A DNA stretch of 64,000 nucleotides from Ascidia mentula (lineage: Eukaryota; Chordata; Ascidiacea; Phlebobranchia; Ascidiidae), in assembly GCA_947561715.1 (NCBI GenBank), contig OX387198.1:13206001-13270000 (forward strand), read 5' to 3'. Below are positions 28,419-41,400 of this stretch, piece by piece; position 1 is the stretch's first letter; every line of letters begins with the position of its first letter. The position numbers and the translations under genes are program-made. A model generated the notes under the pieces. It searched no databases and was not told the origin of the DNA. It saw only the letters and a program-made list of their open reading frames with translations.

Positions 28419-30295
28419 ATGCTGCTGCAGCAATTAGCAAGTAAACTACAATTAGTGTGGGATGATTGCGATTTATCTTATTTTGATTGATTTGTGTAAC
28501 AAGCTTGATTTAAAGCCTAGGGAAACAAATTTACAAAATAATTTATTTGTTTTGGTGTTTCAGATTTAATTATTTTTTCCACTAATGCTGTTGATTGGCA
28601 TTACTGTGGTACATGGTTTGGATTAATGACAAAGTATGTCTCTGTGTAGTTTACTTAAACAGTTGACAAGGCCTAAAGGTATATATACATGTGTTTTTGT
28701 CTATTTTCATTTTATTTTTTTTGGATAAACCATGTTGTGTATATTGTTTACGGCAAATAAATTGTGTCAGTTTAACATCTTCTGTCTCCAATAATGGTTT
28801 ACAGCCTCTAATTTTTTTAATAAAGCAGGACTTCATGTGATAACCACGTTCACTCGACAAACAACAGCAAGTTCTCAGGCTAATGAATACAGACCAATTA
28901 AAAACAATGCTGACATTTGTCCGTCAAGCACATTTACAAATCGGAACCCTCGGAATCTGGAACTTATAGCCAGGGCACACAAGGACATTGGTTGGACCCG
29001 TACGAGAAAAACAAGACAATCGATGAATATGCCAAACAGGGCATATTACAACAGGTTTTGTGATACAAATAGTAATTTTCTTATAATATATTTGCACCCT
29101 AGGGGTAAGATAGAGTTGTAGAACTTTTTAGGATGAAATGAAGGTCAAACCACCAATAGACAAAGTTTGCATATATTGTAAATGGACCCATTTTTGTAAA
29201 GTCAAAAATAAAGACACATTGTATATATATATTATATATTGAGTAGAGAGGGCCTAAAACTTGTGATGATGACTCCATGTATTGAAAAATACAAGAATAA
29301 TTTATTAAAAATGCTTGCTGGTTGTTTTAATGTACTTTTGAATGCAAGTTTAGAGTGATTTCATGTCAAATCACCCAACCCATAAAGCATGACCTTTTTG
29401 GATTTAGCCCAAAATTGGTACACTTGCTCAAGCACAAACACTGGCACTTTGTTTCAAATTTCGTTAAACATGTTGACCATGTACTTTTCGAGTTACCATA
29501 CTTTTAAGTTATAGCCTTATCATTTTTAAATAACAATACTATGTTATTTGTTTCAAAGCTAAGCGGTGCAAAAATTTTATGTTAGCACCTGAATACTAAC
29601 AGTTATCTTTGCAGGATATTACTACGCCGTTCAAACCGGCAAACAGCTGCATGCCTGGAAAATTACATTGGCAATGAAATTGTCTCCGCTTCAACGTTAG
29701 ATTGGTAGTTACTTGTTCTTAATATTTTTTTGTCACAAAATCTACTAAAATCAAGTTTTCTTATGTTTGTGTAGCATTGGCTTGAAGTTTTCTGTTGTCA
29801 CTAACATTACAATTGACATTATTTAGGGCCTGTGAATTTTTTTTTTGATCCATATTGACTTAAATACACAACCAAGCCAGTTAAAATGTGCAATAAAATG
29901 GAGAATTCTTCTTTTTTAACTCACTGACACTAAGTATGGTAAAAAATGACCCTGGTACTAAATTGTTTGCTCATTTATAAGTTTCAATGTGCTAATAATA
30001 TGCCAAGCATTTGTTGCCCTTGTATTTTAGGTACATAAGAAAACAATTGTACAAAAGCAACGATGTAATGGCAGCATCTGCTGTTGGAAAAGTCCTGATG
30101 GAAAAATGCCTCAGAGCAGGTTATTCATGTGCAGTGTGGACTGGCTACACAAGCACAGGTGGAGAAGCAAAAAAAATGTTTTACAATGCTATTAAAAGCC
30201 AAAAGTTTATGCTCCAGGAACCTAGTCAAATAACAAACAGATATTCCCGCCAACGCAGCATCAGAAAAAAACCTCTGCCTCCAGAAATTGACTGA
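28419..30295 (+). CDS. MRPL18: Mitochondrial ribosomal protein L18 (uL18m), 200 aa
   Basis: Subunit of the mitochondrial large ribosomal subunit. Exons: 28419-28440, 28829-29054, 29615-29704, 30031-30295; phases close to 201 codons including the stop. The family signature TNRNPRNLELIARAHKDIGW and the later block VSASTLDWYIRKQLYKS then AASAVGKVLMEKCLRAGY align with vertebrate MRPL18 (known from memory). The 22 bp first exon gives MLLQQLA, and joined to exon 2 makes a basic, hydroxyl-rich N-terminus (MLLQQLARLHVITTFTR) typical of a mitochondrial presequence. That tiny exon is the least certain part, chosen because its phase, donor (gtaaac) and presequence all fit. The gene converges on RMND1, with 41 bp between stop codons. 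Confidence 0.9.
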
Positions 30296-30336
30296 AAGAT
30301 TCAAACAATGCTGAATCACATGATGCAAATCAAATT

Positions 30337-32064
30337 TCAAGGTTTTGAATGGTTATCATTGGGTCTTGAATGTTCATTGTTGGATCTTGAATAAGGAGCA
30401 ACAAAATAGTGAATAACTTCAAAAACAACCTGTGAAACAGATATGGTGACAATGTTAACGAACTTTTGTTTGCGTGGAAAAACAATTTTGCCTTACTTCA
30501 ATTAAAATCAATAAAACGATAAGCAATTCAATTCGAATTGACTTTTGTTCAGCTAAGTGGGATTTGACCATTTCAACCATATGAGCACAGTAGGAGAGCT
30601 TTTCATTCATGATTCGTACACGCCTGGGAATGCTTAAGTATCTGTAAATACAAAGTCCAATGTTTCATCCTTCAGTAAAAATGTGGACATCGCATTGGTA
30701 TAAGTTGCTTTGTATGATATGTGAGTCACAGAAAGCACGATGGCAAGGAAAATATTAAGTCCAAACTAATACAAATGCCATTAACATACTGGGTGGTTGC
30801 CACAAACAATTGTTCCAAATCCTCATGGTCCCAATATTCATCAGGGATTTCCAAATAGTTGTTCTGCAGGTTAACTCTATGCCTGGAAATAACCACAATC
30901 CTAATTAACAATCAAGTTTCAACCAAATAGCAACAAAGCATACCTGATTTGAAAAACCTTACCAATTTTTTGCAATATTGTTGTTGAACTCTTGTAATTT
31001 GGTCGCAAGCCAACAATTAACTCATTAGGTAAGGTCTGAATTGAATCAATTAGCACATCCAAGGAGTGCTCCCAGTGTGCTAATTTAACAGATACTATCA
31101 GTGCATTGCTAAATGCATACATTTCCATAGCCAACATTTCAGCATCATTGGTTATACAAAGTTGAAAATGATCTGAAAAAACAAGCAGTGCCCAGTGGTA
31201 CATGAAGCAAACTATCAATAGAATTTAACCTGTGTATAGGGAAAAAAACAATAAAATGGTTTAATCACTTTTGTCAAATTTTGTTTGGCCAACTGAAAAG
31301 ACATAATTCATCTTTTCATTTTCATCCTCAACAAGCTGATGAGAGTAAGGTTCAATTTGAAATGGTTTAACAAAGTTCATAACATATTGTCTTCCTTTGT
31401 TGTTAATGTTCCAAAAAGAAAGGCCACCTTCTCTAAAAATCAGAAATTTAAACACATGATTTTGAGCAACAAAGTGGCCGCTTACTTAAAAAAGTAGATG
31501 TAGCCATCTTCAGATTGTCTACTTAGGAAATCTTTATTATCTAATTGATAGCAGAGTGCATGAACAATGTCCTCTTTAAGGTGCATTTCTGTGAGATGTT
31601 CGCATTTAGACAGTGTGCATTGTAAACTGTGAAAGCTGCAAAACATGTTTTACACACAACAATATGACAAAAAGGTCACCAGTAGGATACCTTCAATATT
31701 TATCTAGTATCAAAACAATGCACCTCAAATTTCGTTTTCTTAAATTGAATAAAAATAACACCATAAAATGCATATTTTCATACCGGTACTTTTCAGCAGT
31801 TGCATATGTGATACAAGTGTGTTCATCTTCTATGAGTGGTACATGATGAGTTATGTTGGGTTTTCGTGTTTTTGTTCTTTGCCTTTGACGCTCTGTTGAA
31901 TTATGCTTCATTCGTTTTCCAATAGACGTTTGAAAAACAATTGCATTTGCCTCATTTAAACGCTCAGATTTTTTATCACATTTCATTACCATCGCGAACG
32001 TGCGTATACCATTGTTTAAGCACTTTGAGGTACAGTTCATAAATTTTGAAGTTATGTTCAACAT
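30337..32064 (-). CDS. RMND1: RMND1 homolog (DUF155 family), 384 aa
   Basis: Mitochondrial inner-membrane protein needed for mitochondrial translation in mammals (family knowledge). Exons in coding order: 32064-31784, 31635-31486, 31432-31269, 31172-30944, 30882-30790, 30641-30497, 30429-30337. Diagnostic blocks are EGGLSFWNINNKG, AFSNALIVSVKLAHWEHSLD, IPDEYWDHEDLEQLF, YLSIPRRVRIMNEKL, and a C-terminal hydrophobic segment IELLIVLLILIEVVFEVIHYF spanning the last junction, which fits the known C-terminal membrane anchor. The N-terminus (MLNITSKFMNCTSKC) is compatible with a mitochondrial presequence. The last exon rests on the acceptor ctgtttcacag. The gene is head-to-head with the CDP-alcohol phosphatidyltransferase gene. 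Confidence 0.92.
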
Positions 32065-32391
32065 TTTATATGATTCTCACAGATCGGCAGATTGGCGAAT
32101 GGTTTGTTTACTGTTGCATATTCAACAACAATACACGTGCGAACATAGAAATTTAATTGGCTGCAATATAAGTTTGTTTCTTTGCTTGAATAATTAATAC
32201 TGATTGCAGAATTGTAACAGACAGTTATTTACAAAGAAATTTTCTTCCAGTGCATATTTTTTACTTTTGATGAAAAATTTCTTGGACTAGGCAAAATTAT
32301 TGTTGATTCTAACGAGGGAAATCACCTCAATCAGCTGTTTTTGTTTTCGTTTCGTAAGCTGGGAAGCAAAGAGTTGCGAATTGACGAAGCG
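32065..32391. promoter_or_regulatory. 327 bp divergent intergenic region
   Basis: Separates the start codons of RMND1 (minus) and the CDP-alcohol phosphatidyltransferase (plus). Both 5' UTRs and promoters must share this space, so a bidirectional promoter is likely. I cannot name a specific binding site. Confidence 0.5.
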
Positions 32392-34070
32392 ATGAAGTCG
32401 AAACTTTCGGTACTTTTTAATGTGCCAAATATTATTGGTAAGTGAATATTTCTTTGTTATTATATCATCCTGTGTTGAAATGGTTCTCAAAACATGTTTA
32501 TTTACAAAAGAAAACAATAAGCTGGGTTTTCCGTTACAAATTAACGCCAATTGTAATGAATGTGTATGCAGTAGTATGCACATTATGAAGTAGCCTAATA
32601 AAGTTCAAAAATGCTTTATTTTGTACAGGATACATAAGAATCATCTTCATTATTGTCGCATGGAAAAACATTGAAGATGCAAAATACTTTCTTTTGTTTT
32701 ATTCTACAAGTTGCATTTTAGACAGTAGGTTTGTTGATGACATATGTGTTGATAAAAGCTATAAAAGTTGTATTGTTTTGCACAAATAGTACAATTCAGT
32801 ATATTTCCATGACAAAATGATAACACGTTCATTTCAGCTATTTGGTTTGTATGGTTTTCATGGGTGATGCAAGCAAGGGAACTTCGAAAGTTTTTTGTAT
32901 AGTAGAAATAGAATCATACATAACCCACACTGACTGTAATCATGTAGATTTACAAATATTAACTATTTATTCGTATTTGAATGTAAAATAAGCTTCGTCA
33001 CTTTTTTGTGTGCCAAGATAACCGAAATTTTATTTGCTAAAAGCAACAAATATCAATGATTTTGTTTTGATTTTTTTATAGTGGTAGATGGGATTGCAGC
33101 TCGGTGCTTAAATCAAGTGTCAGACTTTGGTGCATTACTAGATGTCCTGGTAGATTTATTTGGAAGAGGAGTGTTATGGTGCTATATAGGAAAGGTAGTT
33201 ATAAAATGTTTTTAGAAGCTCTGTATATACGTAATTATTTGTATCATAAGTTTTGAGTTTTTTGGATAGTAAATACAAAAAAACTTAAGTTAAATATGTA
33301 TGTGATATATACTATTTTAACACCATTTTTATATTCAGACCATAACGCTTATACATTAGAACTATTACTTCCTGTTTTCAACAACTGCTTGTTCACATAA
33401 TTGTTTCGATAACAAAAGGAAGTCATTTCAAATGCTTTACTCACAAAACTGTCACAATTTTCACAGTATGGATATTTAGTTCCTGCTTGGGAATGGCTGG
33501 TATTTGTATGTAACCATGCACAAGCAAGAGGAAAGCAGTGGAAAAAACAGTTCGGGTCTGCTCCAAAGTTGATTAAAATCATTATGTCCCATAGTAAGTT
33601 CCTGATAATTATGTATTAAATCAGCAAAACTGCAAACATGTTACCCAACTTGTGTTCATAAGTGCAAAATAATTTTTTTTAATTGGTTGTAATACGGTAC
33701 TAGTTTATTACATTACCAATAGCTTGCAAATTTACCATGTGAATCAACTAGAAAGAACTCAACCACCTTTGTGTTCAGCATAAACTGGCACATGTGACCA
33801 TTCTTCCACTGGCAACTATTGAAAATTCAATGCCAATGTAATAAACAATAATGTGTTTTTGCAGATTTTAAAACACCGCTTGGTGCTTTGGTGATGATTG
33901 GAATCTTTGCCCTTCCTGTTGCTATATACTGTGAACAACAGACTCTTTATCATGTCTTGATACCAACAATTGCAGATGCTGTATTATGTTTATTAATAAT
34001 TGGCAGACTATTGGGGTTTTATGTTGAAGCTTGGTGTGTCTACAAGCATATTGATACTCTTCTTGACTGA
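32392..34070 (+). CDS. CDP-alcohol phosphatidyltransferase, PI-synthase-like, 195 aa
   Basis: Integral membrane enzyme family that transfers a phosphatidyl group from CDP-diacylglycerol to an alcohol. Exons: 32392-32437, 32629-32724, 33082-33194, 33467-33593, 33865-34070. The full catalytic signature D-x2-D-G-x2-A-R-x8-G-x3-D-x3-D is present: Asp47, Asp50-Gly51, Ala54-Arg55, Gly64, Asp68, Asp72, assembled across the exon 2-3 junction. The N-terminus (LFNVPNIIGYIRIIFIIVAW) is the first membrane helix and resembles CDIPT, phosphatidylinositol synthase. The C-terminal half holds further hydrophobic helices (ALVMIGIFALPVAIY; DAVLCLLIIGRLLGF) but diverges from CDIPT, so it could instead be a TMEM269-type relative. 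Inositol as acceptor is therefore only a guess. Confidence 0.82.
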
Positions 34071-34998
34071 TTAAATTATAATACATTGTTCATGGATCAC
34101 TAACAATTTGTACAACTAATACATTTAATGTGAGTACGCACTACATAACACAACTTATTTGAACACTATGCACTGACCAGCGTTATTAACTAAAATAAGT
34201 CTACTATGATCTTTATTTTTGCACAATAATCTGGGAAAAGATTGTAACATTGTTGCAAATTTATTGACCCTTTTTACCAGTTTATATTTCCGCTAAAGTA
34301 ACAATGTTGCAAATATATGAGTACAAAACCATGATTTAAGGGCAATGCACTTATAAGTACAGATTGTTTGTTTGCAATTTTATGTCATAAAAAGTGTTTT
34401 ACTGCTTACATTTTACCATAATTTATTCTGAAATATTGATCACATGAATTTAAAGTGGTTTATTTACAACAATACATTTCGATCTCATTAAAACAGAATG
34501 TTTGATTACAAGGAGGAAAATTATGAATCATTTCACCCTAAAAGCAAACAGGAGGGGTGAAATAAACAGGAAAATAAGCACTGTCAGGTGTGAAGATTGG
34601 CATGTTTTTCAAACCCGGGAATGTGCTGCACTTTTGATGGTATTAACACATTTAAACTGGACAGAAACATAAAGATTCCATGTAAAAACGACTGCCTTTA
34701 ATACTTACAGCAATATTGAAATGACATTGCTCTAAACATCCCGTGACAATAAAAAGTACAGAAATTACATAGTTGCAACAGATGACATAGTACAAAGCAG
34801 CTAAAATGGAACAGAACAATTGAAAAAACATTTGGCAATGTCGGTTATTTACAAAAGCATAAAAATACTGAAATTATTTGTGATCAGATTTGCGCCAATA
34901 ACAACTAGATGACGTAACGAGAGTTGTACAACTGCATAATGGTAAGTATTTAGGGTGTGTATCTCTTATGACTAACAGAAAAAAAAACGTTGTTTTGT
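34071..34998. other. Convergent 3' region between the phosphatidyltransferase and STAT
   Basis: No gene seen. Bases 34681-34870 resemble 35925-36100; each lies downstream of one of the two STAT terminal exons, so this is duplicated STAT 3' UTR. Confidence 0.55.
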
Positions 34999-35431
34999 TT
35001 ATTGGGATTCATTGCTCATTGTGAAATCCAAACTTTCATGGCGACTGGGATTGGGTGAAAAGGCTGATCCAACTGAACCTGTAAAAGGGAATATAGCAAA
35101 AATATTTACATATTCCTCAAAACAAGCTTTTCTTTGATTAAAAAAAAACAACATCCATAATAGGCTTTTTTCAAGCCACTGAAAGAAATTAGTAACAATC
35201 ACAATTAAGATGTAGATCTCCTAAAATTGTTACTATAAACAAGAACAAAAAATATCATACATCACAATACAGGCACAACATATAAAAAAGCTTTACCTGG
35301 TGAAAAAACTTCCCCATTATTGTGCATGGAACTTGTTATAGCTTGCCCTGGGGAATGGCACTGGTCAGGCCTCGTTCGGTTTGCAACAACAACAACTTGT
35401 AAATCTTTCGTCCAGTAATCTGGATTCGCTT
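34999..35431 (-). other. STAT alternative tail b (distal exons)
   Basis: Phosphotyrosine exon 35431-35297 and terminal exon 35078-34999. It encodes [18 protein letters not shown] and ends TMSNESQ-stop. Candidate tyrosine is residue 784 in DYWTK. It enters and leaves in the same phases as tail a; total protein 849 aa. The stop overlaps an AATAAA. Confidence 0.75.
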
Positions 35432-38400
35432 CTGCATTTAACAGCATGGGGTTTATGAAGAAGAATGTCCATGTATTATACACATTTTCACTACTAATTA
35501 AATTTTCAAACATTGCAATTGCTATAGTTTATTTTCCATCATGATCATATATACCACATTCAATGCCACTATTCAATGCAATATTGCTACTAAAAATTTT
35601 TCCAAGAGTACAATATTTAAGTGTGATTGTTCTTTAATGATTAGTCATGTACTTCTTTTACAAGCAGTATTGTGTCTGAATTAAATGTTTATTTACAAGA
35701 TCGTCAGCATTTGCAGAAAGCAAGAATTACGAAGTGCAAAATATGGAACAAGCATTTGAAACAAAAGTCAGCCAAAAGCAAAACATGATACAAAGTATTG
35801 TACAAAAAAGCCAAAAAACACAAATATATTATTTTACAATTACAGAACCAGGCGCAATTATTCGGAAAAAAGGTCTTGTCAGTAAACTAGAAAAAGTTTA
35901 ATATTCGCAAACAAAACACACAAAGGTTTTTACAGAAAACTCCTACTTGAACTTTCAAGAAAGTTGCTCTGAACATCCCATAGTAAAAAGAGCAAACTGA
36001 AATGATCCAGAAAGATAATTAGCTATGATTGAATTAAATAAAAACACATCAAAATATTTGGCAATGAAGCTTTAATTACAAAATGCAAAAAGCTGTACAA
36101 TGGAACATGAATGAAAAGTACGCAGGTATAATTTTCTTTTGAGTGATGTTAATGCCTATGGCACCACAAAAGAACTGTGAGACAAAATGTTACTTATCAC
36201 TGCACCAATGTTAATACATGTGGAGATTAATGTGATTCACTGCTCATAACAAAATCATCATGGTGACTTGAAGTTGGCGAAAATGTTTCTTGCATTGATC
36301 CTGTAAAAAAAATTATCAATAATTTCTGATACACTTGTAGAAAAATTGTTAATAATTTATGCCTTGCACCACACATGATAACAAGTGTTTTTTGTGTCTG
36401 TGTGATTTGAAAATGAATGAATTTACCTGGTGATAGAAGTTCTCCATTGTTGTGTATTGAGTGTTGTGACTGACCAGGTCTTGAGCCAAATGGAGCAACA
36501 ACGACAACATGCTTTTTCCAGTAGCCATTATTTTCCTCTGCATTCAGTAAAAGGTCTATTTTAGCCCAATCTGGTCTATTGTCCAAACTATAAGTAACGT
36601 TTAATGATTTTTACTGACACTGCTTTTCACCTGACAACTAACTGTCACATTCTGTAAATGAAAAACCATGCTAAACATGATTGTTTTATCGTCTGGGTTA
36701 CACTGGTTTCTTAATACCGTACATTACTTTTTTTGTCAATGGAGCAAAATATATTGATAATTACACTGAAAAAATTTATTAGATCTATGTAATCCCAAGA
36801 ATTCTGAAAGTCATTGAAGTTTTACTGATTAAAAGTTATTATTAAAAGTTGAGTTCCTTGACTGTGATGCTGACTTACACTCTGTGAAGATGAAACATAG
36901 ATCTTGTAATTGAAAACAAAATGAAAACCCTTGTTTAACTCTCGTCTGAACTTTTGGTTCAAAAATAAAACTTCGAAAAATGTGGAAGATTTTAAGAATC
37001 ACCAGATTTTTATTTACCAATTTGCATATGTTTTAAAACAAATTCCCCCATATGGGATTTTTAAAAACAAAACATTATTAACAATAAAAGTACCTTGTTC
37101 AGGGGTGTAGTATGACCCGAAAACATGATCTTTCGGCATGTTGGGGTAGAGAAAGTGGAGGTACTGGATGTCTTTCACCATGTCTGGTAAACTTCTCTGC
37201 TGGAATTTCTTCACTGTGTCTGGCTGCAAATGTCCTACTTCATAACCGGCGTGTGGATCTGTTCCTGACACAAAACGTTTGTTAACAACTGTAACTGTAG
37301 TACTGGAAAACAAAACATGATATTGCAAGAACAAGGCAAACTAAACTGCATTGTCCCATCCTGATAAATATTGACAAATTAGTAGACGCAAAATTGGTAC
37401 AAAACATGATATTCGCCATGAAAAATAGGTAAATACTATTTCATTTCAACTGTAGGTTTGGGTATCATTCATTAAAAAAAAAACGATAACATCACTGTTT
37501 TACACATTACAGCATACTTTATAGTTACAACAGTTTTAAAATTTTTTTTTAATGTGTGGTAGGAATATGAAAATTGGCAAATTTTGCAAGTTTTTGCAGT
37601 AATCGTATTCACACAATCAACATTTTACTTCTGTCACAAAGTCATCAGAAAGAAAGAAGAGAAAGAAATTAATCCTCACCGTCTTTGCATACTGTGTAGC
37701 AAGAGATCGAAAGTGCCCCCAGGACTGTGTCACTAAACCTGAACATAAAGGTTCCGGGAGAGCACTGAAGCAACATTTTCTGACAGGATGCCTTTCCGAT
37801 GAAGCCGTGGATAAGTCTAAACAGTGCAAGAATATATTAACATACAATCCACAATAAATTGTGAAAAATTAAATAAAAACAGAAGAAATCAGTAAATTTA
37901 ACAGCAATATTTCAGTCAAAAACTCCAACCAAGGTGATTTTAGTAATACAGCTTAAATATGGCTTTCAAAAAATATTGTGTTTTTAAAATATGTTGCTTT
38001 TTAAGTTCTACAAACATACATTTATTTTTGGGCTCACTGTAAAACACTTATGTTGGACAACAGTATGATGAACTGTCAAGCCTTCAGTGCAAAATTTAAC
38101 TAACAAACACATTTTTTAACCCATTCCAAAATGAGCAAATTGCAATATGGTAACATACTGGAATGCTTGTTTTATTCTAGCTGCAAACAGTATGATTCAC
38201 AAACACCTCACCCAAGATTCCAGTATTTTCTCACGTAAGGGCTGGACACGAGCTGCATGATGTTGAAAAACCATTTCCAGAAAGTGAAAGTTTTCCCGGG
38301 TAAGTTTTCATGGTTGAATTGTTTCCAAGATACCATTGTATCTGATGGGACCGCTTCGTGGCCTTAAATATGTGCAACCACTTAAATGTCATTCTACTTT

Positions 38401-41400
38401 ATGACCAAAACGATCAATACATTAATGTAGAAGCTGTATTTTGCCACTGGCAATGAGCCGACATATTTCTAACAGACAAAAAGGATTCACTTCTCAATAA
38501 CACGCTTATATTTATAAAGACACAAAAATGTGCACAGATTTGTTTCCAAAGATATGAACCTCACCTAGAAGTTTTTGAGTCAGGTACTTTCTCGCAATCT
38601 GGTTGAGGCCGATTCCTTCAGCATTTATTCCGCCAGAATCACTTTCACATTCCTTCTTCCACAACCAGTGCAAACTGTCAATGATCCAACTCCACTGGAC
38701 TTGGTTCGGAGTTTCGAAAGGTCGACGGAACTGTAAATGTTGGATGAATTAACTGACTAAAATAAATATATTAATTTTTGAACCAATGGTTGTTAAGAGT
38801 GGGGCCTGGCAAGATTGTAGTGGGGGGTAGAGGTTAAAAACATTATGACTAAATCCCTTTTAAACCTACCAAAGTCGGGTTCACTTTATTCAGCATATTG
38901 ATATTGACACTAAGATTAAGCAATTGGAACCCAAAACCAATAAAATAAATTGTGAAAAATGAATCTTACGTTCTTCTGGTAAAAAAACTACAAATATACA
39001 CCTGTTGTTTTAAAAAAAAATTGCATTTTCTGACGTTTCGCCTGTAGGAACGACTAGGCTTCTTCCGAGAATAAAACAAACACAGTAGTGAACCCACGGG
39101 CAAAGAAATCAAGCGACGAAAAACACAAAAGGGCGCAACAGCTAAAACACAGCGCATCTATGATTGAACCGTATTGATTTTTCATTATGATACCTGGTGT
39201 TCAAAACCTATTTTCAAATTAAATAGTGTTAAGATTATAAGTTGTGTAACAGTGAGTCTGATTTAACTGGCTTACTCACAGCATCTGAGAATGCGTTATC
39301 CCAGAAGATCGTGGCTTGCGCGTCTGCCTCCTGTTTCCCGTGAGATATCACGACAATCGGTAGAGACATCGTCTGCGATGCAAAAATATTGGTACAAATG
39401 TGTACAGTTGACATGCAGGCAGTGCAGTGACATGAAGCTTGTTACTTGACAACTCAAAGCACACAAGCGATAACAAATATGCTAACATTATACGGTCGTA
39501 AGTTGCAACGAATTTGCTGGTTTACATGCCCTTGCTGCGTTTGTAAACGCATGGTAAAAAAAATTACAAAATAAATACATGCTGAATTAAGCTTTGGGTT
39601 CTGCTTCTGTAAAACAGCATTCTGTGGCACATAATTAACAGCACACTTACCTGGGCAGTAACTTCGTATTCCTTGTTATTCGCCAATCGAAGGTGGATCT
39701 GGGAACGAAACACCATGCAGTATTTTTCTTCCGCCACTGTGTCCGCTCTGCCCTTGTCACCTCTCATCTTCATCTTCAACGTCTTTTTATGAAAAAAAAA
39801 CATGTTTGAACAAAACTTGTGGGCCTCGGAAATAATAAATTTAGAATTGTGTACGATTGGTCATGTTTATTGCATTGTTATGGTAACAGTGGATGGCACA
39901 ATTGTTAATTTTTATGAAATCGATTTGTTTTGATAGCTTCGGTGCAAAAATTTATCTGAATTTTTAAAGAAAAATTTTATTTCCCTAAAACGTAAATAAT
40001 TTTTATAGCAGCGAGTTTTATGGCAACGAAAAAGTGTGTTTACCAAATGTTAACGAGACATTTACACAACGACAGAGTGTTGATAATTTTGTAATTAAAT
40101 CAAAGCATTCAAGGGGTAATCCTTAAAGCACTACAGAAACATTCGCAACAACATATGGCTGTGGGAATAACAATTTACAACCAATGACAAACCAACTAAT
40201 GTACCTCTATTTCAGGAAAAAAATCGACTAGTTTTATAGAGATTAAACTTTACAACGCAATTTCTCGTGGGCAAACTTATGCAAATAAGGCTTTTGCATT
40301 CTTCTCACCATGTTAGTCATTAGAACTCGAAGTTGTTTGAGCTGATCGTTGTAATCCGAGTTCTTCGAATTGTTGACGATTTCACCGGAGGTTATTCTGC
40401 GGAGCATACACAAGCATACTTGCAATGATGATCACAACAACGAACCGCGCATAAACGGTCAAACGTATTTTAACTTAATGACGAGCCACGAGCCTCACAA
40501 CAAAAGTGCTTCTGCTTAAAATACTTCACACAACAACACCATAGAGGAACAATAAAAATCAATTGTGAATCATTGATTTTTCGTTGTTTTTTTTTTGTTT
40601 TTGGCGCATATTCCACGGCATATATTGCAGCCTTTTTTTGTTGCAATTAATTTCCTTGACTAATTTGCACAGTTAGTTGCAAGTATTTGTTTGTGCTGTG
40701 TGTATTAAACATTAACTAAAACAACATCACAAAACGACGCAGTTGCGAGCTGACATGCGGTGTCGTATAGATTACTTACATTTGTGTATTGGTTCCGTTT
40801 TCCCGGATGTTGTTGGCCACGTCACTCGTCACCAACGCAACTTTGGTGGTGAAGTTGAACTGGCAAAAAAGTTAAGCATGTAAAATAATATTGCTTTTAC
40901 CATAGTTTATGTTAAGCTACTTTGTTTTGTAAATGGTTCCCCTCCCCATTAACAATAACCCAACACATATGATGTCATGCATCGGTGATTTCGCTCTTTT
41001 CCAGTTTACACCAAACGTATTGATCTTTTGGTCACTTTACTACTATTATTATTGCTACGTTGGAGCCATTGTTGTTTTGTTTTGACAAAATTCAACTGAC
41101 TATACGATGTACTTACGATTGAATGCAAGAATCTCAGGGCTACGTCCTTAACTTTTACATGAATTGTCTGCTTTTTTACCGCCCTTATTTTTTAAACAGC
41201 GCAAATATGGGATTATTACCTGGTGAATGGTTAGACCGTCCGACACTAGGTGGCGTAGGTGACAAACAAACTTTTTATCCTTCATTAGAACTTGAGGAGG
41301 TTGTTTCTCAACGACCAAACCCCTGCGTTTAACAATAACAAAAATGATTAAAAATTGGCATTTAAAAGAAAAATTAGCGGGAAAATTAGTGTTTTATAGT

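Larger units (their letters stand above)
34480..36540 (-). repeat. Tandem duplication of the STAT 3' module
   Basis: Two copies of about 1 kb, each with a phosphotyrosine exon, a terminal exon and 3' UTR sequence: the proximal copy at about 35600-36540 and the distal copy at about 34480-35440. Conserved blocks are LLNAE next to the acceptor, the YW-K-VVVVA core, the HNNGE-SPG exon end and the FSP-S-H-M-ES terminal exon. The introns are well diverged, so the duplication is old. Confidence 0.8.
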
